Part shown: positions 54,688 through 64,000 of the stretch, in pieces
How positions within the stretch are numbered: the stretch's first letter is position 1
How the letters are laid out: the number at the start of each line of letters is the position of its first letter
Source of the DNA: Paenibacillus kobensis NBRC 15729
Lineage (GTDB): Bacteria; Bacillota; Bacilli; Paenibacillales; Paenibacillaceae
Assembly: GCF_004000825.1 (NCBI RefSeq)
Contig: NZ_BILZ01000028.1
Span: 1-64,000 of the forward strand
DNA length: 64,000 bases
Direction of reading: 5' to 3'
Program-made: the position numbers and the translations under genes
The notes under the pieces: model-generated
Told to the model about the DNA's origin: nothing
Seen by the model: only the letters and a program-made list of their open reading frames with translations
The model's database searches: none

Positions 54688-54922
54688 ACCCTGCGGAGCA
54701 TGATCCCTTCATTGTATTTCATACAACCATAACTAGCAGGTTGGTTCGAAATGATAGAGTTCGTTGCATTCTATACAACGATAATTTCTAAATTTGTTGA
54801 ATAAATGGCCCCTTTCGGCGATTGCGTCTTTTTCCATTGCAGAAACTACAATGAACCCTAATTTCGAGCACCTACTGGCCGATTTCATTGTACAAAATGC
54901 AACGAGCACGAAGTATGGCCTC
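54688..54922. repeat. Interspersed repeat element, copy 2 (about 235 bp)
   Basis: Second copy, with the same inverted arms at 54762-54776 and 54890-54904. It ends exactly where the amidohydrolase remnant begins (54922/54923). On the minus strand, reading out of the remnant enters the element after LLR, so the element truncates that gene. Confidence 0.82.
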
Positions 54923-55110
54923 AGCAAATAATCGGTTTCCTCGTGCGAACGCTCCTCTTTCACGACAATCGTACCGCCGATGCTATGGCGGTCCAATCTT
55001 GGCGCAAGCAACTCCGGCAAGTAACTGCCGTATAATACCGTGCCCGGCTGAAGCCAGCCAAGATCGCCCCGTTCGATGTTCCAAAAGTTCTGATGAGCAT
55101 CAATTCGTAT
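54923..55110 (-). pseudogene. N-terminal stump of an amidohydrolase (L-fuconolactonase-like)
   Basis: From 55110 down, one frame reads IRIDAHQNFWNIERGDLGWL, then VLYGSYLPELLAPRLDRHS and GGTIVVKEERSHEETDYLLR. This matches the start of amidohydrolase family 2 proteins (usually MRIDAHQHFW...GWL). AGGTGG lies 9 bases upstream of the first codon, but that codon is ATA, not ATG. The second metal-binding His of DAHQH is Asn. After about 62 codons the sequence switches to repeat element copy 2. So the start codon, a ligand and the 3' part of the gene are all lost. Confidence 0.75.
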
Positions 55111-55175
55111 GTGTGACGGCCACCTTTTCGCATAGTTTCATATGTAAAACAAACAACGTTGTTCAGAAAATGAAT

Positions 55176-55204
55176 ATGCCAGGCAGCACTATGCTGCCTG
55201 GCAT
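55176..55204. terminator. Perfect 13-bp hairpin downstream of the AraC-type regulator
   Basis: ATGCCAGGCAGCA and TGCTGCCTGGCAT pair around CTA. On the minus strand it lies 73 bases past the regulator stop and is followed by ATTCATTTTC, a weak T-tract. Confidence 0.65.
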
Positions 55205-55276
55205 CGTTCTTGTCATCCGTTGTAACAAAGCCGGCTGCAACCGCATAGAGCTTCAAGCTGCCATTGATTCCAGCAG

Positions 55277-56893
55277 CTACCGCTTGTTTCGCTTGCGGAA
55301 CTCTTGAGGAGTAAACCCTTCCTGCTTCTTGAACAGCTTCGAGAAATAGGAGAAATTCCGGTATCCCGTAATTTCGGCCACATCGCTTACTTTCAGATCA
55401 GATTCGCTTAGTAGCCGCTTCGCTTGTTTCATCCTCTGGTCCATTATATAGTCCGACAAGGATAAGCCGGTCTCCTTCTTGAACAGCCTCGACAAATAAG
55501 CCGGGTTAAAGTGGAGAAAAGCGGCTATGTCTTCGCGCGTCAAATCTTGTGAGATGTGCGTCTGCACATACTGCTCGATAAGCTCGATAACGGAAGGCTC
55601 GCGATTGCGCCGCTTATCGACCGCATTCATCGCCGCGTCGGTCATCCGCTTCGTCCAGGCTCGCAGCTGCGATAACGATTTGGTCGCTTGCGCCATATCC
55701 TCTTGCCGGCTCAGCGATTCCAGAGCATGATCGACGGAGAAACCACTTTTATGGAACGTCTGGTAGATCATCGAAACGAAATGAAAGTAAAACGCTTTCA
55801 AATGTTCCTTTGATAACGACTTCTGATTCTCATAAATGCTGAACATCTCGTCTATCCGCCTCTGCAGCTCATCTTTCTTGCCTGATTCGAACAGAACCGA
55901 CAGCTCCGAAGGCCAAGCAACCGCATTCATGCCCCCTTGATCCTCGTAGAACTCGCCTTTAATAAAGATCGAATCCGACTTGGACACGTTGCGCCTCTCC
56001 ATATCGAGCAATTCAGCACAGGTGGATGAAATCCGGTCGATCGGACCCGCAGATCCGATATAGCAGGACACATGACCGTAAAAGTACTGATTGCAATCTG
56101 CTATAAACCGGCGGCACCGCCATTCCAGTTCCTTCAGCTCGCGCTCTACCGACGCCGCTTCATAGATGATGATGAAGATCGCACCGCCTCTGCATTTCAC
56201 GACCGTTCCCGGCCAATTGCGCAGCACGGTCTCTCGGGCGGAGTTCATCATCGCATATTCAAGAATATGCTCGTCCCGGCTTCCGAAACTTTGCTTCCAT
56301 CGATCGACGCTGAGCAGCACCGGCATAAACACATCATGCGGCGAGAACTCCGGTTGAATCATCGACAGATAGGTCGTATGCGGTTCCGTGTCATACGTTT
56401 CGCCGCCCGGCTCGATCAGATCGGTCCAGAATCGGTCAACCAGAATATGCTTCTGCGTGCGAAGCAAATTCTCGTAACGCTCCACCCGGTTGTGCATCGA
56501 AAGCTTCTGTTTGGTTTCTTCCAGTTTTGATAACGCTCTCATAACGGTTTCCTTCAACCGCTCGTGCCGGATCGGCTTCAGCAAGTAATCGAAGCAGCCC
56601 ATCTGCAGCGCCGTATGCGCGTAATCGAACTTATCATGCCCGGTCAAAAAGATTGTCTCTGTCGCAACGCCTCTTTTCCTCATCCAATTTAGCAGTTCCA
56701 GTCCGTTTTCTCCCGGCATCTCGATGTCGCATATCATCACGTCAATTGCATGTCCGTCAAGCAGTTCTCTTGCCTCTTCCGCATCGGATGCGGCGAACAC
56801 TTGTGCGATCTGTAGTGACCTCCAATCAATGGTGTCCACTACACTCTTCAATGCGAATGCTTCATCATCGACGACCAGAAGCCGATACATCAT
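55277..56893 (-). CDS. YesN-type response regulator (REC + AraC HTH), orphan
   Basis: Regulator of 538 residues. Receiver with LLVVDDEAFALKSVV, phosphoacceptor VMICDIEMPGENG and the KPI motif, a central region without clear motifs, and a C-terminal AraC double HTH (LTREDIAAFLHFNPAYLSRL, VSDVAEITGYRNFSYFSKLF). No kinase gene is next to it. Downstream on the same strand is only the amidohydrolase stump, so it may be what is left of a sugar-acid utilisation locus. Start at the ATG 56891-56893 (or the adjacent ATG), with AGAAGGGGG upstream. Confidence 0.9.
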   Translation of the reverse strand: MMYRLLVVDDEAFALKSVVDTIDWRSLQIAQVFAASDAEEARELLDGHAIDVMICDIEMPGENGLELLNWMRKRGVATETIFLTGHDKFDYAHTALQMGCFDYLLKPIRHERLKETVMRALSKLEETKQKLSMHNRVERYENLLRTQKHILVDRFWTDLIEPGGETYDTEPHTTYLSMIQPEFSPHDVFMPVLLSVDRWKQSFGSRDEHILEYAMMNSARETVLRNWPGTVVKCRGGAIFIIIYEAASVERELKELEWRCRRFIADCNQYFYGHVSCYIGSAGPIDRISSTCAELLDMERRNVSKSDSIFIKGEFYEDQGGMNAVAWPSELSVLFESGKKDELQRRIDEMFSIYENQKSLSKEHLKAFYFHFVSMIYQTFHKSGFSVDHALESLSRQEDMAQATKSLSQLRAWTKRMTDAAMNAVDKRRNREPSVIELIEQYVQTHISQDLTREDIAAFLHFNPAYLSRLFKKETGLSLSDYIMDQRMKQAKRLLSESDLKVSDVAEITGYRNFSYFSKLFKKQEGFTPQEFRKRNKR

Positions 56894-57051
56894 CGATACC
56901 CCCTTCTCATCCAGGATGCGAATAAGGAGATTCTTCTGTCAGGAAGCACATAACGCTCCCCCTATTAGTCTATCAAATTTTGGGTATGGCGTACAATAAT
57001 TTCCGTCTATTACGGATGCAAGCGGGCCATGCCGTTCACAGAGCGCTGCCC

Positions 57052-57075
57052 CGGCGGCTTCAGGCGGAGCCGCCG
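57052..57075 (-). terminator. GC-rich hairpin after the GH9 gene
   Basis: CGGCGGCT and AGCCGCCG pair around an 8-base loop, about 80 bases past the GH9 stop. No T-run follows, so it may be a factor-dependent or stabilising stem. The rest of 56894-57155 shows nothing recognisable. Confidence 0.4.
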
Positions 57076-57155
57076 AGACTTTGCGCTGGCCGGTTAGCGG
57101 CATCAGGCCTTAACCTGACGTTGTACGCTGTATTGCCGCCAACAGAAGAATGACG

Positions 57156-60100
57156 TTACGGCTGCTGGCCCCATACAAGCGTGCCATTCTGATAAAGCGT
57201 CACTTTGCTCCAATTTGCATACGCTGTCTTCGTTCCATCGAACGAGTAATCGTTATTTTCATTCCAATTCGACCAGTCCGATTTCGCGATGCGGATCTGA
57301 ATATCACCGGATTGGCCGCCCGCTGGAATCGAACCTGCACCTGCGCTGAACGACAGCTCAACATACGTGTCGGCGGTCGTCTTAGCAGGTGACACGGACG
57401 CGAAAGATCCACTGACATTCGACGAGCCAACCTGCGCATAATCCGTCCAGCAGCTCATTCCGCTTGCACCATCTTTGGTCAAATAGTAGCGAAGCTTCAG
57501 ACCGCTCAGACCAACCGCAGCCGTGCCCGTATTCTTAATGTTGAACGTGGCATAGATCATATTGTCGGTCGCATTGGCATTATTCACTTTGTATTGAACG
57601 GCCAGCGTACCTTCTGGCGGCGTCGTCACCCCTGCTGGCGTCGCGCTTGTCTGCGCGGAATTCGCGCTCTCGCCAGCGGTGTTAACCGCACTAACGACGT
57701 AGTAGTACGTCGTGCCGTTCGTCAGCGCCGTGTTCGTATACGTCGTGCCCGTTATGCCCGTCGCGACCGTCGTGTACGGGCCGCCGCTTACAACCGCTCG
57801 CTTCACATTATAGCTCGCCGCTCCCGCAGACGCCGTCCACGTCAGTGCCGCCTGCGCGTCCCCTGCTGCCGCCGTCAATCCAGTTGGAGCTGCCGGTACC
57901 GTTACGGCCGCCTGTGGCGTCGCGCTTGCTTGCGCTGAATTCGCGCTCTCGCCAGCGGTATTGACTGCGCTAACGACATAGTAATACGTCGCGCCATTCG
58001 TCAGCGCCGTGTTCGTATACGAAGTGCCCGTTAATCCCGTCGCGACCGTCGTGTATGGTCCCCCGCTAACAGTCGCCCGCTTCACGTTATAGCTCGCTGC
58101 TCCAGCCGAAGCCGTCCATGTCAGCATTGCCTGTGCGTTGCCTGCCGAAGCCGTCAATCCGGTTGGCGCCGCCGGAATCTGCACAGGCGTCGATCCGCCC
58201 GGCTCTTCGCCGAACGCTTTCACGCCGTTCAAGTAGACTGGAACGCGGTTGTTAATCGCAGCCGTTGCTGTAATGCCTTGACGGCTCCAATCATTCGCCG
58301 GATTCCAATTGCTCTTGAAAGCCGAATCCTGCTTCGCCATAATGGCGAACTGCAGATCGCGGTCGCCGTAGATAGACGCCCCCGACCAATCGAATTGATA
58401 ATAGTAAATGCCTGCCGCCGCATCGGCTGCCAGCGGTCCCGTAATTTTCACCGCTTGGCCAGTCGCCGATTTCTGTTCGTCATAATAGACGGCGATCGAC
58501 ACGTCGTTAATCGATTGGCCCGCCGCCGTAAGCTCGCTGATGTTGAAATAATAATGGGCGCTCATGCCCGACTCGTTATGCGGCGGATGCACCGACTCGT
58601 TGTGTACCGTGATCGTAATTTGCGAACGCTCCGCGTTCTCCTGCTCCAGCTTGCTTTCCGCATAATACTGCTGCACAGCAGCTTCCTTCGGCGGGAAATT
58701 CGCAAGCGGCAGCTGGCCTTGACCATAGAAGTCGTATAGTCCGGCCAACGCGCCAACGAAGCCAGCGTTATAATCGACTGCCACCTCGTTCGAAATGTAA
58801 TCTGTCGTCACGTCGTTATGGACATCGTTCGCGTTCGGCCCGCCGACCAAAGCTCCCCACAGCGTATGCCGGTCGTCAGCCGGCACAAGCATGCTGTTCG
58901 TCTTGGAGCCGTGCGCCGCCCGGTGATGCGGATGCTTCGCCGACCCTTCCACCGTCGGAAAGCCGACAATGTAGGAGTAGCCCATCGGATTGTCGCCCAT
59001 AATGTAATCCATTTGACCTTTGGCCCATTCGGCGAAATCGGTCCGGTTCTTATGCTTGCTATAAATAAGTGCGCATAGCTGTGCCGCCGTATTATAACGC
59101 GCCGAACCCCATGTCGAGAGGAACGCATACCCGCCCGGCGTCTTCGCCAAATAATTGGTGTCGCTCAGATCCTGATGCTTCACCGCTCCGCCCGACCAAT
59201 ATTCCAAGTTCCAGCGCGCGTAATAGTCGTATTGGCTGTTGGTTGGAAACAACGTCGCCAGCTTCATAAATACGCCGCCCCATACCGTATCCCAGCTGTG
59301 AACCCATTGATTCTGCCATGTATCAGCCGTGCTGTTCATAATCTTCTTCAAATATCCGGTATAAGCGCCGCCTGCCGTCGCTGCCGTAATATCCGTGATG
59401 TACTGAGCCGTTCCGGTCGCTTCATACAGCCACACCGCCGCCCAAGACAATTCGTCCTCGTCATAACCGGAGTTATAGAAGCCGTCCGAATTGCCGAGCC
59501 CGCGGTACGTCTTGGCGAACGTATAGAGCGCTTTCGCATTGTCCAGACACAATGCCGCGTATTGCGGATCGGTATCCTTCGTATTCAAATACATGATTGC
59601 AAGAGCTGCCGCGGCGCCCGCAGCCTGGTCGCTTGCCGGCGTTTCGGCGGTGGCGAACGTCGCAGGGCGCGGATAGGCAGCCGGATCCTGCAGCTCAGGC
59701 GGACCCCAATAAGCATGGTCTACCGTTCCGTTGCCGACCATGTAGTTGAACGCGATAACATTGCCGCTAGCATCGCGGAACGTAGACCGCAGAAAGTAAT
59801 CGCTGAACCACTTCAGCTCTTCCAGCATATGAGATTCTTGCCCGCTCTCGATATAGGCATCCCGGAATTCGTTAAAGCCCCAGCCAAGTGTCGAAGCGGC
59901 ATACGTCTGCGGCAAGCCGAACTTCACATGGTCTCCGGCATCGTGGAAGCCGCCGCTCAGATCGACGGTGCCGTTGCCGTCCGGATCCAGCACCGCTTTA
60001 TTGCGCTGGATGAATGCGGCAGACATATTCGTCTGGTTCGACGGGCTGCCGTTAATGCCTAGACCGACCGTCTTGTCTGACAGATCGGAATTACCGCGCC

Positions 60101-60323
60101 ATTCCAGTCGGCCTCCGGTAATGCCTGGTCCCGACTTCTCGGCATCGTAGAAATACAACGATTTCTGCAGAGCCTCTGCATAATTGTATTTGACCGGCGT
60201 CGTTGCAGCCTGCGCTGGCCGTACGCCTGCTTCCAACGAAACGATCGATGCGGCAGCGCATAGCGCAACGATTCCGCAATTGCGGACGATGCGGGCAACG
60301 CGCGTACCTTGTGTTGTCCTCAC
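57156..60323 (-). CDS. Secreted GH9 cellulase (GH9-CBM3c-FN3-FN3-CBM3)
   Basis: Extracellular cellulase of 1055 residues. A signal peptide with a basic start ends near AQA-AT (about 40). The GH9 domain (about 45-530) carries the catalytic Asp pair in GGFHDAGDHVKFGL and the acid Glu in DYISNEVAVDYNAGF. A CBM3c directly follows (about 560-705; KLEQENAERSQITITVHNES), the theme-B layout of processive endoglucanases such as Thermobifida Cel9A. Then come two FN3 modules and a C-terminal cellulose-binding CBM3 ending GTLVWGQQP. The GTG start has AAGGAGGG upstream. It is the last of three co-directional cellulase genes, 123 bases after the GH5 gene. Confidence 0.95.
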   Translation of the reverse strand: MRTTQGTRVARIVRNCGIVALCAAASIVSLEAGVRPAQAATTPVKYNYAEALQKSLYFYDAEKSGPGITGGRLEWRGNSDLSDKTVGLGINGSPSNQTNMSAAFIQRNKAVLDPDGNGTVDLSGGFHDAGDHVKFGLPQTYAASTLGWGFNEFRDAYIESGQESHMLEELKWFSDYFLRSTFRDASGNVIAFNYMVGNGTVDHAYWGPPELQDPAAYPRPATFATAETPASDQAAGAAAALAIMYLNTKDTDPQYAALCLDNAKALYTFAKTYRGLGNSDGFYNSGYDEDELSWAAVWLYEATGTAQYITDITAATAGGAYTGYLKKIMNSTADTWQNQWVHSWDTVWGGVFMKLATLFPTNSQYDYYARWNLEYWSGGAVKHQDLSDTNYLAKTPGGYAFLSTWGSARYNTAAQLCALIYSKHKNRTDFAEWAKGQMDYIMGDNPMGYSYIVGFPTVEGSAKHPHHRAAHGSKTNSMLVPADDRHTLWGALVGGPNANDVHNDVTTDYISNEVAVDYNAGFVGALAGLYDFYGQGQLPLANFPPKEAAVQQYYAESKLEQENAERSQITITVHNESVHPPHNESGMSAHYYFNISELTAAGQSINDVSIAVYYDEQKSATGQAVKITGPLAADAAAGIYYYQFDWSGASIYGDRDLQFAIMAKQDSAFKSNWNPANDWSRQGITATAAINNRVPVYLNGVKAFGEEPGGSTPVQIPAAPTGLTASAGNAQAMLTWTASAGAASYNVKRATVSGGPYTTVATGLTGTSYTNTALTNGATYYYVVSAVNTAGESANSAQASATPQAAVTVPAAPTGLTAAAGDAQAALTWTASAGAASYNVKRAVVSGGPYTTVATGITGTTYTNTALTNGTTYYYVVSAVNTAGESANSAQTSATPAGVTTPPEGTLAVQYKVNNANATDNMIYATFNIKNTGTAAVGLSGLKLRYYLTKDGASGMSCWTDYAQVGSSNVSGSFASVSPAKTTADTYVELSFSAGAGSIPAGGQSGDIQIRIAKSDWSNWNENNDYSFDGTKTAYANWSKVTLYQNGTLVWGQQP

Positions 60324-60446
60324 GATTGTCCCTCCTTATAGAACACTGTAATCGCAGCAATGCCGGCCGCCCGCGCAAGTTCCGATGATGAAGATAACAT
60401 CGACACTCTGAAGGCGAACCGGCACTGTTGCTAAAAAATCACGGAA

Positions 60447-62657
60447 TTATGGCTCAATGCCCCACACAAGCGTGCCGCTTTGATACAGCGTCACTTTGTT
60501 CCAGTCCGCGAAGGCCGATTTCGTGCCGTCATACGAGTAGTCGTTGCTCTCGTTCAGGTTCGACCAGTCGGATTTCGCGATACGGATTTGGATGTCGCCC
60601 GATTGTCCGCCAGCTGCGATCGATCCAGCTGCCGAGCTGAACGAAAGCTCCAGATACGTGTCAGCATTCGTCTTCGCAGGGCTGATTGCACTGAAAGCGC
60701 CGCTTACGTTCGCCGTGCCGACTTGTGCGTAGTCCGTCCAGAAGCTCAGGCCGTTCGCCGAGTCTTTCGTCAAGTAGTAACGAAGCTTCAGACCGCTAAG
60801 GCTGACTGCCGACGTGCCCGTATTCTTGATGTTGAACGTCGCATAAGCCATGTTGTCGGTTGCGTTCGCATTGTTCACTTTGTATTGCACCACCAGGCTG
60901 CCCGTCGGAGGCGTCACCGTTCCGGTTGGTGTTGCGCTTGCAGCTGCGGAGTTCGCGGACTCGCCTGCGCTGTTGACTGCAGAGACAACATAGTAGTATG
61001 TCGTGCCGTTCGTCAGGCCTGTGTTCGTATAAGTCGTTCCTGCGACGCCCGTAGCAACCGTCGTGTAAGGTCCGCCCGCCGTCGTTGCACGTTTCACGTT
61101 ATAGCCCGTTGCGCCAGTTGAAGCCGTCCATGACAGTGCCGCTTGTGCATTGCCTGCCGTTGCCGTCAGACCGGCCGGTGCTGCCGGAACCGTTGGCGTC
61201 GTGCTGCCTGTCGGCGTAGCGCTTGCTTGCGCCGAGTTCGCGGACTCGCCTGCACTGTTCGTTGCGCTGACGACATAGTAGTACGTCGTGCCGTTCGTCA
61301 AGCTCGTGTTCGTGTAGCTCGTTGCCGTAACGTTCGCCGCCACGTTCGTGTAAGGACCGCCGCTCGTCGTCGCGCGCTTGACGGTGTAGCTAGTTGCACC
61401 GCTCGATGCCGCCCAGCTGAGTGCTACTTGACCATTGCCTGCCGTTGCTGCCAGGCTTGCAGGGGCAGCAGGTACAGTCGTCACCGGAGGATTCGTGCCG
61501 ATCGGTTTCATAATGCGGTCGAGCATCGCTTGCTTCGGCGCGTTCCACGTCAGCCAGTCGTCCAGCAGCAAGCCGCCGGTGTCGCCGCTGTTCGGGTTGA
61601 GCGACCAGTACGTCCAGTACAAATCGTTAGCTTTAATATAATCGACCAGCTTGTTCTGCCAGATGCCTTCCTTGCTCGTCAGATCGACGCCGCGGCCGCC
61701 GAACTCACCGACGAGGATAGGCGCGATATTTTCTTTGCTGATATAACCCCAGTGCGCATCCCAAATGCCAGGCATGTTGCTTGGGAACGATGCATCCTCG
61801 AACCACGTTTGGGTCGCTACGCCCGGACCGTAATCATGCGGCGAGTAGACAAGGCGATTCGCGACATCCAGACGAACCGGATAGTTGCGCACCCCTTTCA
61901 GGTTGCCGCCCCACCAGTAGTTGCTGGTCTCGCCTTGAACGTTCGTCTGAATGCCTTCGACGAGAATGAGCCAGTTCGGGTTAGCTGCCAAGATGGCATT
62001 GCCGGCGCGTTCCGAAGCAAGGCGCCAGTCCGTTGCCGTATCGCCCGTTCCCCACGAAGCCGTACCGTGCGGCTCGTTATGCAGGTCCGCGCCGATTACA
62101 GTCGGATTGTTCGCATAACGTTTCGCCAGCATGACCCAGTCGCTGATCCAGCGGGCTTCGGAATATTTGGATGTGTACCACAGCTCCGACTGGCCGCCGG
62201 AATCCGGACGGTGACGGTCGAGAATGATTTGAATGCCGCGCTCGCCTGCCTCTTGAATAACGCGGTCCATCAGTTGAATCGGCGTCATGCCTTGCAGATC
62301 CGGGTTCGTCGCCGTGTTCAAGCTTGTCGGCATGCTGCCCGCATCAAACATTTGATTGCAGTATGGAAGACGGATCAAGTTGTAGCCCTTCTGCTTGATT
62401 TGGTCCATAAAGCTGTCAAGCGAATACGACCACAGACCGTGAGGCGAGTAGTTCGCCGTCTCGAAGCCGAACCAGTTCAGCCCGTTGAAAACAGCTGGAT
62501 TGCCGGCTGCATCCAATATCCGGCTGCCGGACGTATGATAGTAGCCGAGTGATGTTGCAGCGTTCGCTTTGCGGACGCCTTCCACTGCGAGCATAGAGCA
62601 GATCAGAGCTGCAGCAAGCAGCATCATGCCCCATTTTTTGAACGAAGTCGTTGCCAT
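60447..62657 (-). CDS. Secreted GH5 endoglucanase (GH5-FN3-FN3-CBM3)
   Basis: Extracellular endoglucanase of 736 residues, signal peptide cut near ANA-AT (33). The GH5 domain (35-385) reads [20 protein letters not shown], then NWFGFET, and is very like the Acidothermus E1 enzyme (GH5 subfamily 1). The acid/base Glu is in [10 protein letters not shown] and the nucleophile in [28 protein letters not shown] is also shared with E1. Two FN3 modules (395-575) and a CBM3 (585-736) follow and are nearly the same as those of the neighbouring genes. AGGGAGATGAAAGG precedes the ATG. The gene starts 116 bases after the third cellulase gene. Confidence 0.95.
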   Translation of the reverse strand: MATTSFKKWGMMLLAAALICSMLAVEGVRKANAATSLGYYHTSGSRILDAAGNPAVFNGLNWFGFETANYSPHGLWSYSLDSFMDQIKQKGYNLIRLPYCNQMFDAGSMPTSLNTATNPDLQGMTPIQLMDRVIQEAGERGIQIILDRHRPDSGGQSELWYTSKYSEARWISDWVMLAKRYANNPTVIGADLHNEPHGTASWGTGDTATDWRLASERAGNAILAANPNWLILVEGIQTNVQGETSNYWWGGNLKGVRNYPVRLDVANRLVYSPHDYGPGVATQTWFEDASFPSNMPGIWDAHWGYISKENIAPILVGEFGGRGVDLTSKEGIWQNKLVDYIKANDLYWTYWSLNPNSGDTGGLLLDDWLTWNAPKQAMLDRIMKPIGTNPPVTTVPAAPASLAATAGNGQVALSWAASSGATSYTVKRATTSGGPYTNVAANVTATSYTNTSLTNGTTYYYVVSATNSAGESANSAQASATPTGSTTPTVPAAPAGLTATAGNAQAALSWTASTGATGYNVKRATTAGGPYTTVATGVAGTTYTNTGLTNGTTYYYVVSAVNSAGESANSAAASATPTGTVTPPTGSLVVQYKVNNANATDNMAYATFNIKNTGTSAVSLSGLKLRYYLTKDSANGLSFWTDYAQVGTANVSGAFSAISPAKTNADTYLELSFSSAAGSIAAGGQSGDIQIRIAKSDWSNLNESNDYSYDGTKSAFADWNKVTLYQSGTLVWGIEP

Positions 62658-62773
62658 TACCTTTCATCTCCCTAGTTTAGCCGTACGGAAGCGATGCCCC
62701 CGTCCGCTCCTTGCGAGCGGGCGGGAACTCATCGGTCCGCCGCATTCTTGTTACCGATTATTCTTGTTACCGA

Positions 62774-64000
62774 TTAAGGCTCGATACCCCATACCAGCGT
62801 ACCGCTTTGATAGAGCGTCACTTTGTTCCAGCTCGCATATGCCGACTTCGTGCCATCGTACGAGTAGTCGTTGTTCTCGTTCAGATTCGACCAATCGGAC
62901 TTCGCGATGCGGATCTGGATATCACCGGATTGTCCGCCGGCTGGAATCGATCCCGCCGCAGAGCTGAACGACAGCTCCAAATACGTATCCGCATTCGTCT
63001 TCGCCGGGCTGATTGCGCTGAATGCGCCGCTTACGTTGGACGTGCCGATCTGCGCGTAATCCGTCCAGAAACTCATGCCGTTCGCGGAATCTTTCGTCAA
63101 GTAGTAGCGCAGCTTCAGTCCGCTCAGGCTAACAGCTGTTGTACCCGTGTTCTTAATGTTGAACGTCGCATAGATCATGTTGTCCGTCGCGTTCGCATTG
63201 TTCACTTTATATTGGACCGCCAGCGCGCCTGTCGGATCCGGAGGCGTCGTCGTGCCGGCCGGCGTCGCGCTCGCTTGCGACGAGTTCGCCGATTCGCCTG
63301 CGCTGTTCACAGCCGAGACGACATAGTAGTACGTCGTGCCGTTCGTCAGCGCCGTGTTCGTGTACGACGTGCCGATTACGCCCGTCGCTACCGTCGTGTA
63401 CGTGCCGCCTGCCGTCGTTGAACGTTTCACATTGTAGCCCGTTGCGCCTGACGATGCCGTCCAAGACAGCGCCACTTGTGCGTTGCCCGCCGTCGCCGAC
63501 AAACCCGCAGGTGCTGCCGGAACCGTAACGGACGCTTGCGGCGTTGCGCTTGCTTGCGACGAGTTCGCCGATTCGCCCGCGCTGTTCACAGCCGAGACGA
63601 CATAGTAGTACGTCGTGCCGTTCGTCAGCGCCGTATTCGTGTACGAAGTGACCGAGACGCCCGTAGCGACCGTCGTGTAAGGCCCTCCATTCGACGTCGA
63701 ACGTTTCACGTTATAGCTCGTCGCGCCCGTGGAGCCCGTCCATGTAAGCGTCGCCTGCCCATTGCCCGCCGTTGCGCTCAGGTTGGCTGGCGCTGCCGGT
63801 ACAGTCGGCTGCGTCACGGAGCCCTCGAGCATTTTGGACCGGACATATTGGCCGGAAGAAGTCAGATCGCTGAGCGCCCAGCCGCCGCTAGTGCTCGCGC
63901 TCGGCAGAAGCGCAGCCGAAGATTCGGCCTTCGTCGCGATCGACCAGTTCACCCAACTGATTTTTTTGCTGTTGAGGAAGTCCAGCCACTGCGTCGATTC
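62774..64000 (-). CDS. GH5 cellulase, N-terminus beyond window (GH5-FN3-FN3-CBM3)
   Basis: The frame is open to the right edge. The first visible residues, ESTQWLDFLNSKKISWVNWS followed by ALLPSASTSGGW and DLTSSGQYVRSKM, are the C-terminal end of a Bacillus-type GH5 (subfamily 2) catalytic domain. Two FN3 modules and a CBM3 ending [13 protein letters not shown] follow. The last 60 residues are almost the same as in the gene at 60447-62657. The catalytic residues lie outside the window. The short frame starting at 63952 is only an internal GTG. Confidence 0.93.
   Translation of the reverse strand, partial: ESTQWLDFLNSKKISWVNWSIATKAESSAALLPSASTSGGWALSDLTSSGQYVRSKMLEGSVTQPTVPAAPANLSATAGNGQATLTWTGSTGATSYNVKRSTSNGGPYTTVATGVSVTSYTNTALTNGTTYYYVVSAVNSAGESANSSQASATPQASVTVPAAPAGLSATAGNAQVALSWTASSGATGYNVKRSTTAGGTYTTVATGVIGTSYTNTALTNGTTYYYVVSAVNSAGESANSSQASATPAGTTTPPDPTGALAVQYKVNNANATDNMIYATFNIKNTGTTAVSLSGLKLRYYLTKDSANGMSFWTDYAQIGTSNVSGAFSAISPAKTNADTYLELSFSSAAGSIPAGGQSGDIQIRIAKSDWSNLNENNDYSYDGTKSAYASWNKVTLYQSGTLVWGIEP

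Noticed and set aside
54960-55256. Minus-strand frame of 98 codons over the amidohydrolase stump
   Set aside because: The amidohydrolase similarity lies in another frame; this one shows no family resemblance.
61143-62552. Plus-strand frame of 469 codons opposite the GH5 gene
   Set aside because: Antisense shadow of the cellulase, Arg/Ala-rich and without motifs. The same applies to 25711-26661 opposite fumarase and 1805-2662 opposite the hybrid kinase.

Overview
The window looks like chromosomal DNA of a Paenibacillus-like, spore-forming, cellulose-degrading Firmicute of moderate GC. Four things point there: a GerA-type spore germination operon, a T-box leader in front of serC, a perfect catabolite-responsive element (cre) in front of a sugar ABC operon, and GH9/GH5 cellulases with fibronectin type III and CBM3 modules. 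Ribosome binding sites are strong (GGAGG type), starts at GTG and TTG are common, and most genes are on the minus strand. I saw no rRNA, tRNA, prophage or CRISPR array.

Layout. 1-14.9 kb is dense in signal transduction. It holds a partial HEAT-like gene, a frameshifted 5TM hybrid histidine kinase, a chemotaxis receptor, the remains of a receiver/GGDEF protein, a second 5TM hybrid kinase divergent from an OmpR-type regulator, a GerE-like HTH protein translationally coupled to a 55-residue ORF, a PhoR/PhoP-like pair in kinase-first order, and a bile-acid:sodium-symporter family transporter. 14.9-17.2 kb is an accessory island: an IS1595-like transposase whose first DDE motif has been replaced, with a 9-bp tandem repeat on one side and a roughly 640-bp array of alternating 46/45-bp units on the other. 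17.2-23.0 kb is an oppABCDF-type peptide/nickel ABC operon. 23.2-28.1 kb holds T-box-serC, a cupin, class I fumarase, a YfbR-like nucleotidase and a TPR-like membrane protein. 28.1-33.4 kb is a germination operon, gerA-gerB-gerC-small membrane protein-gerB, with a candidate sigma-G promoter.

33.5-44.7 kb reads as one functional neighbourhood. A cre-controlled CUT1 sugar transporter is followed by its own YesM/YesN-type two-component system, a cytoplasmic NagZ, a second-lineage MurG and an S66 carboxypeptidase. I infer uptake and recycling of amino sugars from peptidoglycan or chitin. 44.9-49.7 kb is an overlapping SWIM / SNF2 helicase / 56-residue protein operon. 49.8-54.3 kb has an orphan SpoOB-type sensor kinase, a TPR protein, a cyclase-family hydrolase and glutaminase. 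54.3-55.2 kb is a repeat region: two copies of a roughly 235-bp element, the second abutting the stump of an amidohydrolase gene whose start codon and a metal ligand are also lost. An orphan AraC-type response regulator follows. 57.2-64 kb is a run of three co-directional cellulases (GH5 cut by the window edge, GH5 of the E1 type, GH9 with CBM3c) that share near-identical C-terminal modules.

The parts least explained by known families are the transposase-like gene walled in by tandem repeats, the small coupled ORFs (10573-10740, 44935-45105, 29255-29476), and the inverted-arm repeat elements at 54.4-54.9 kb.
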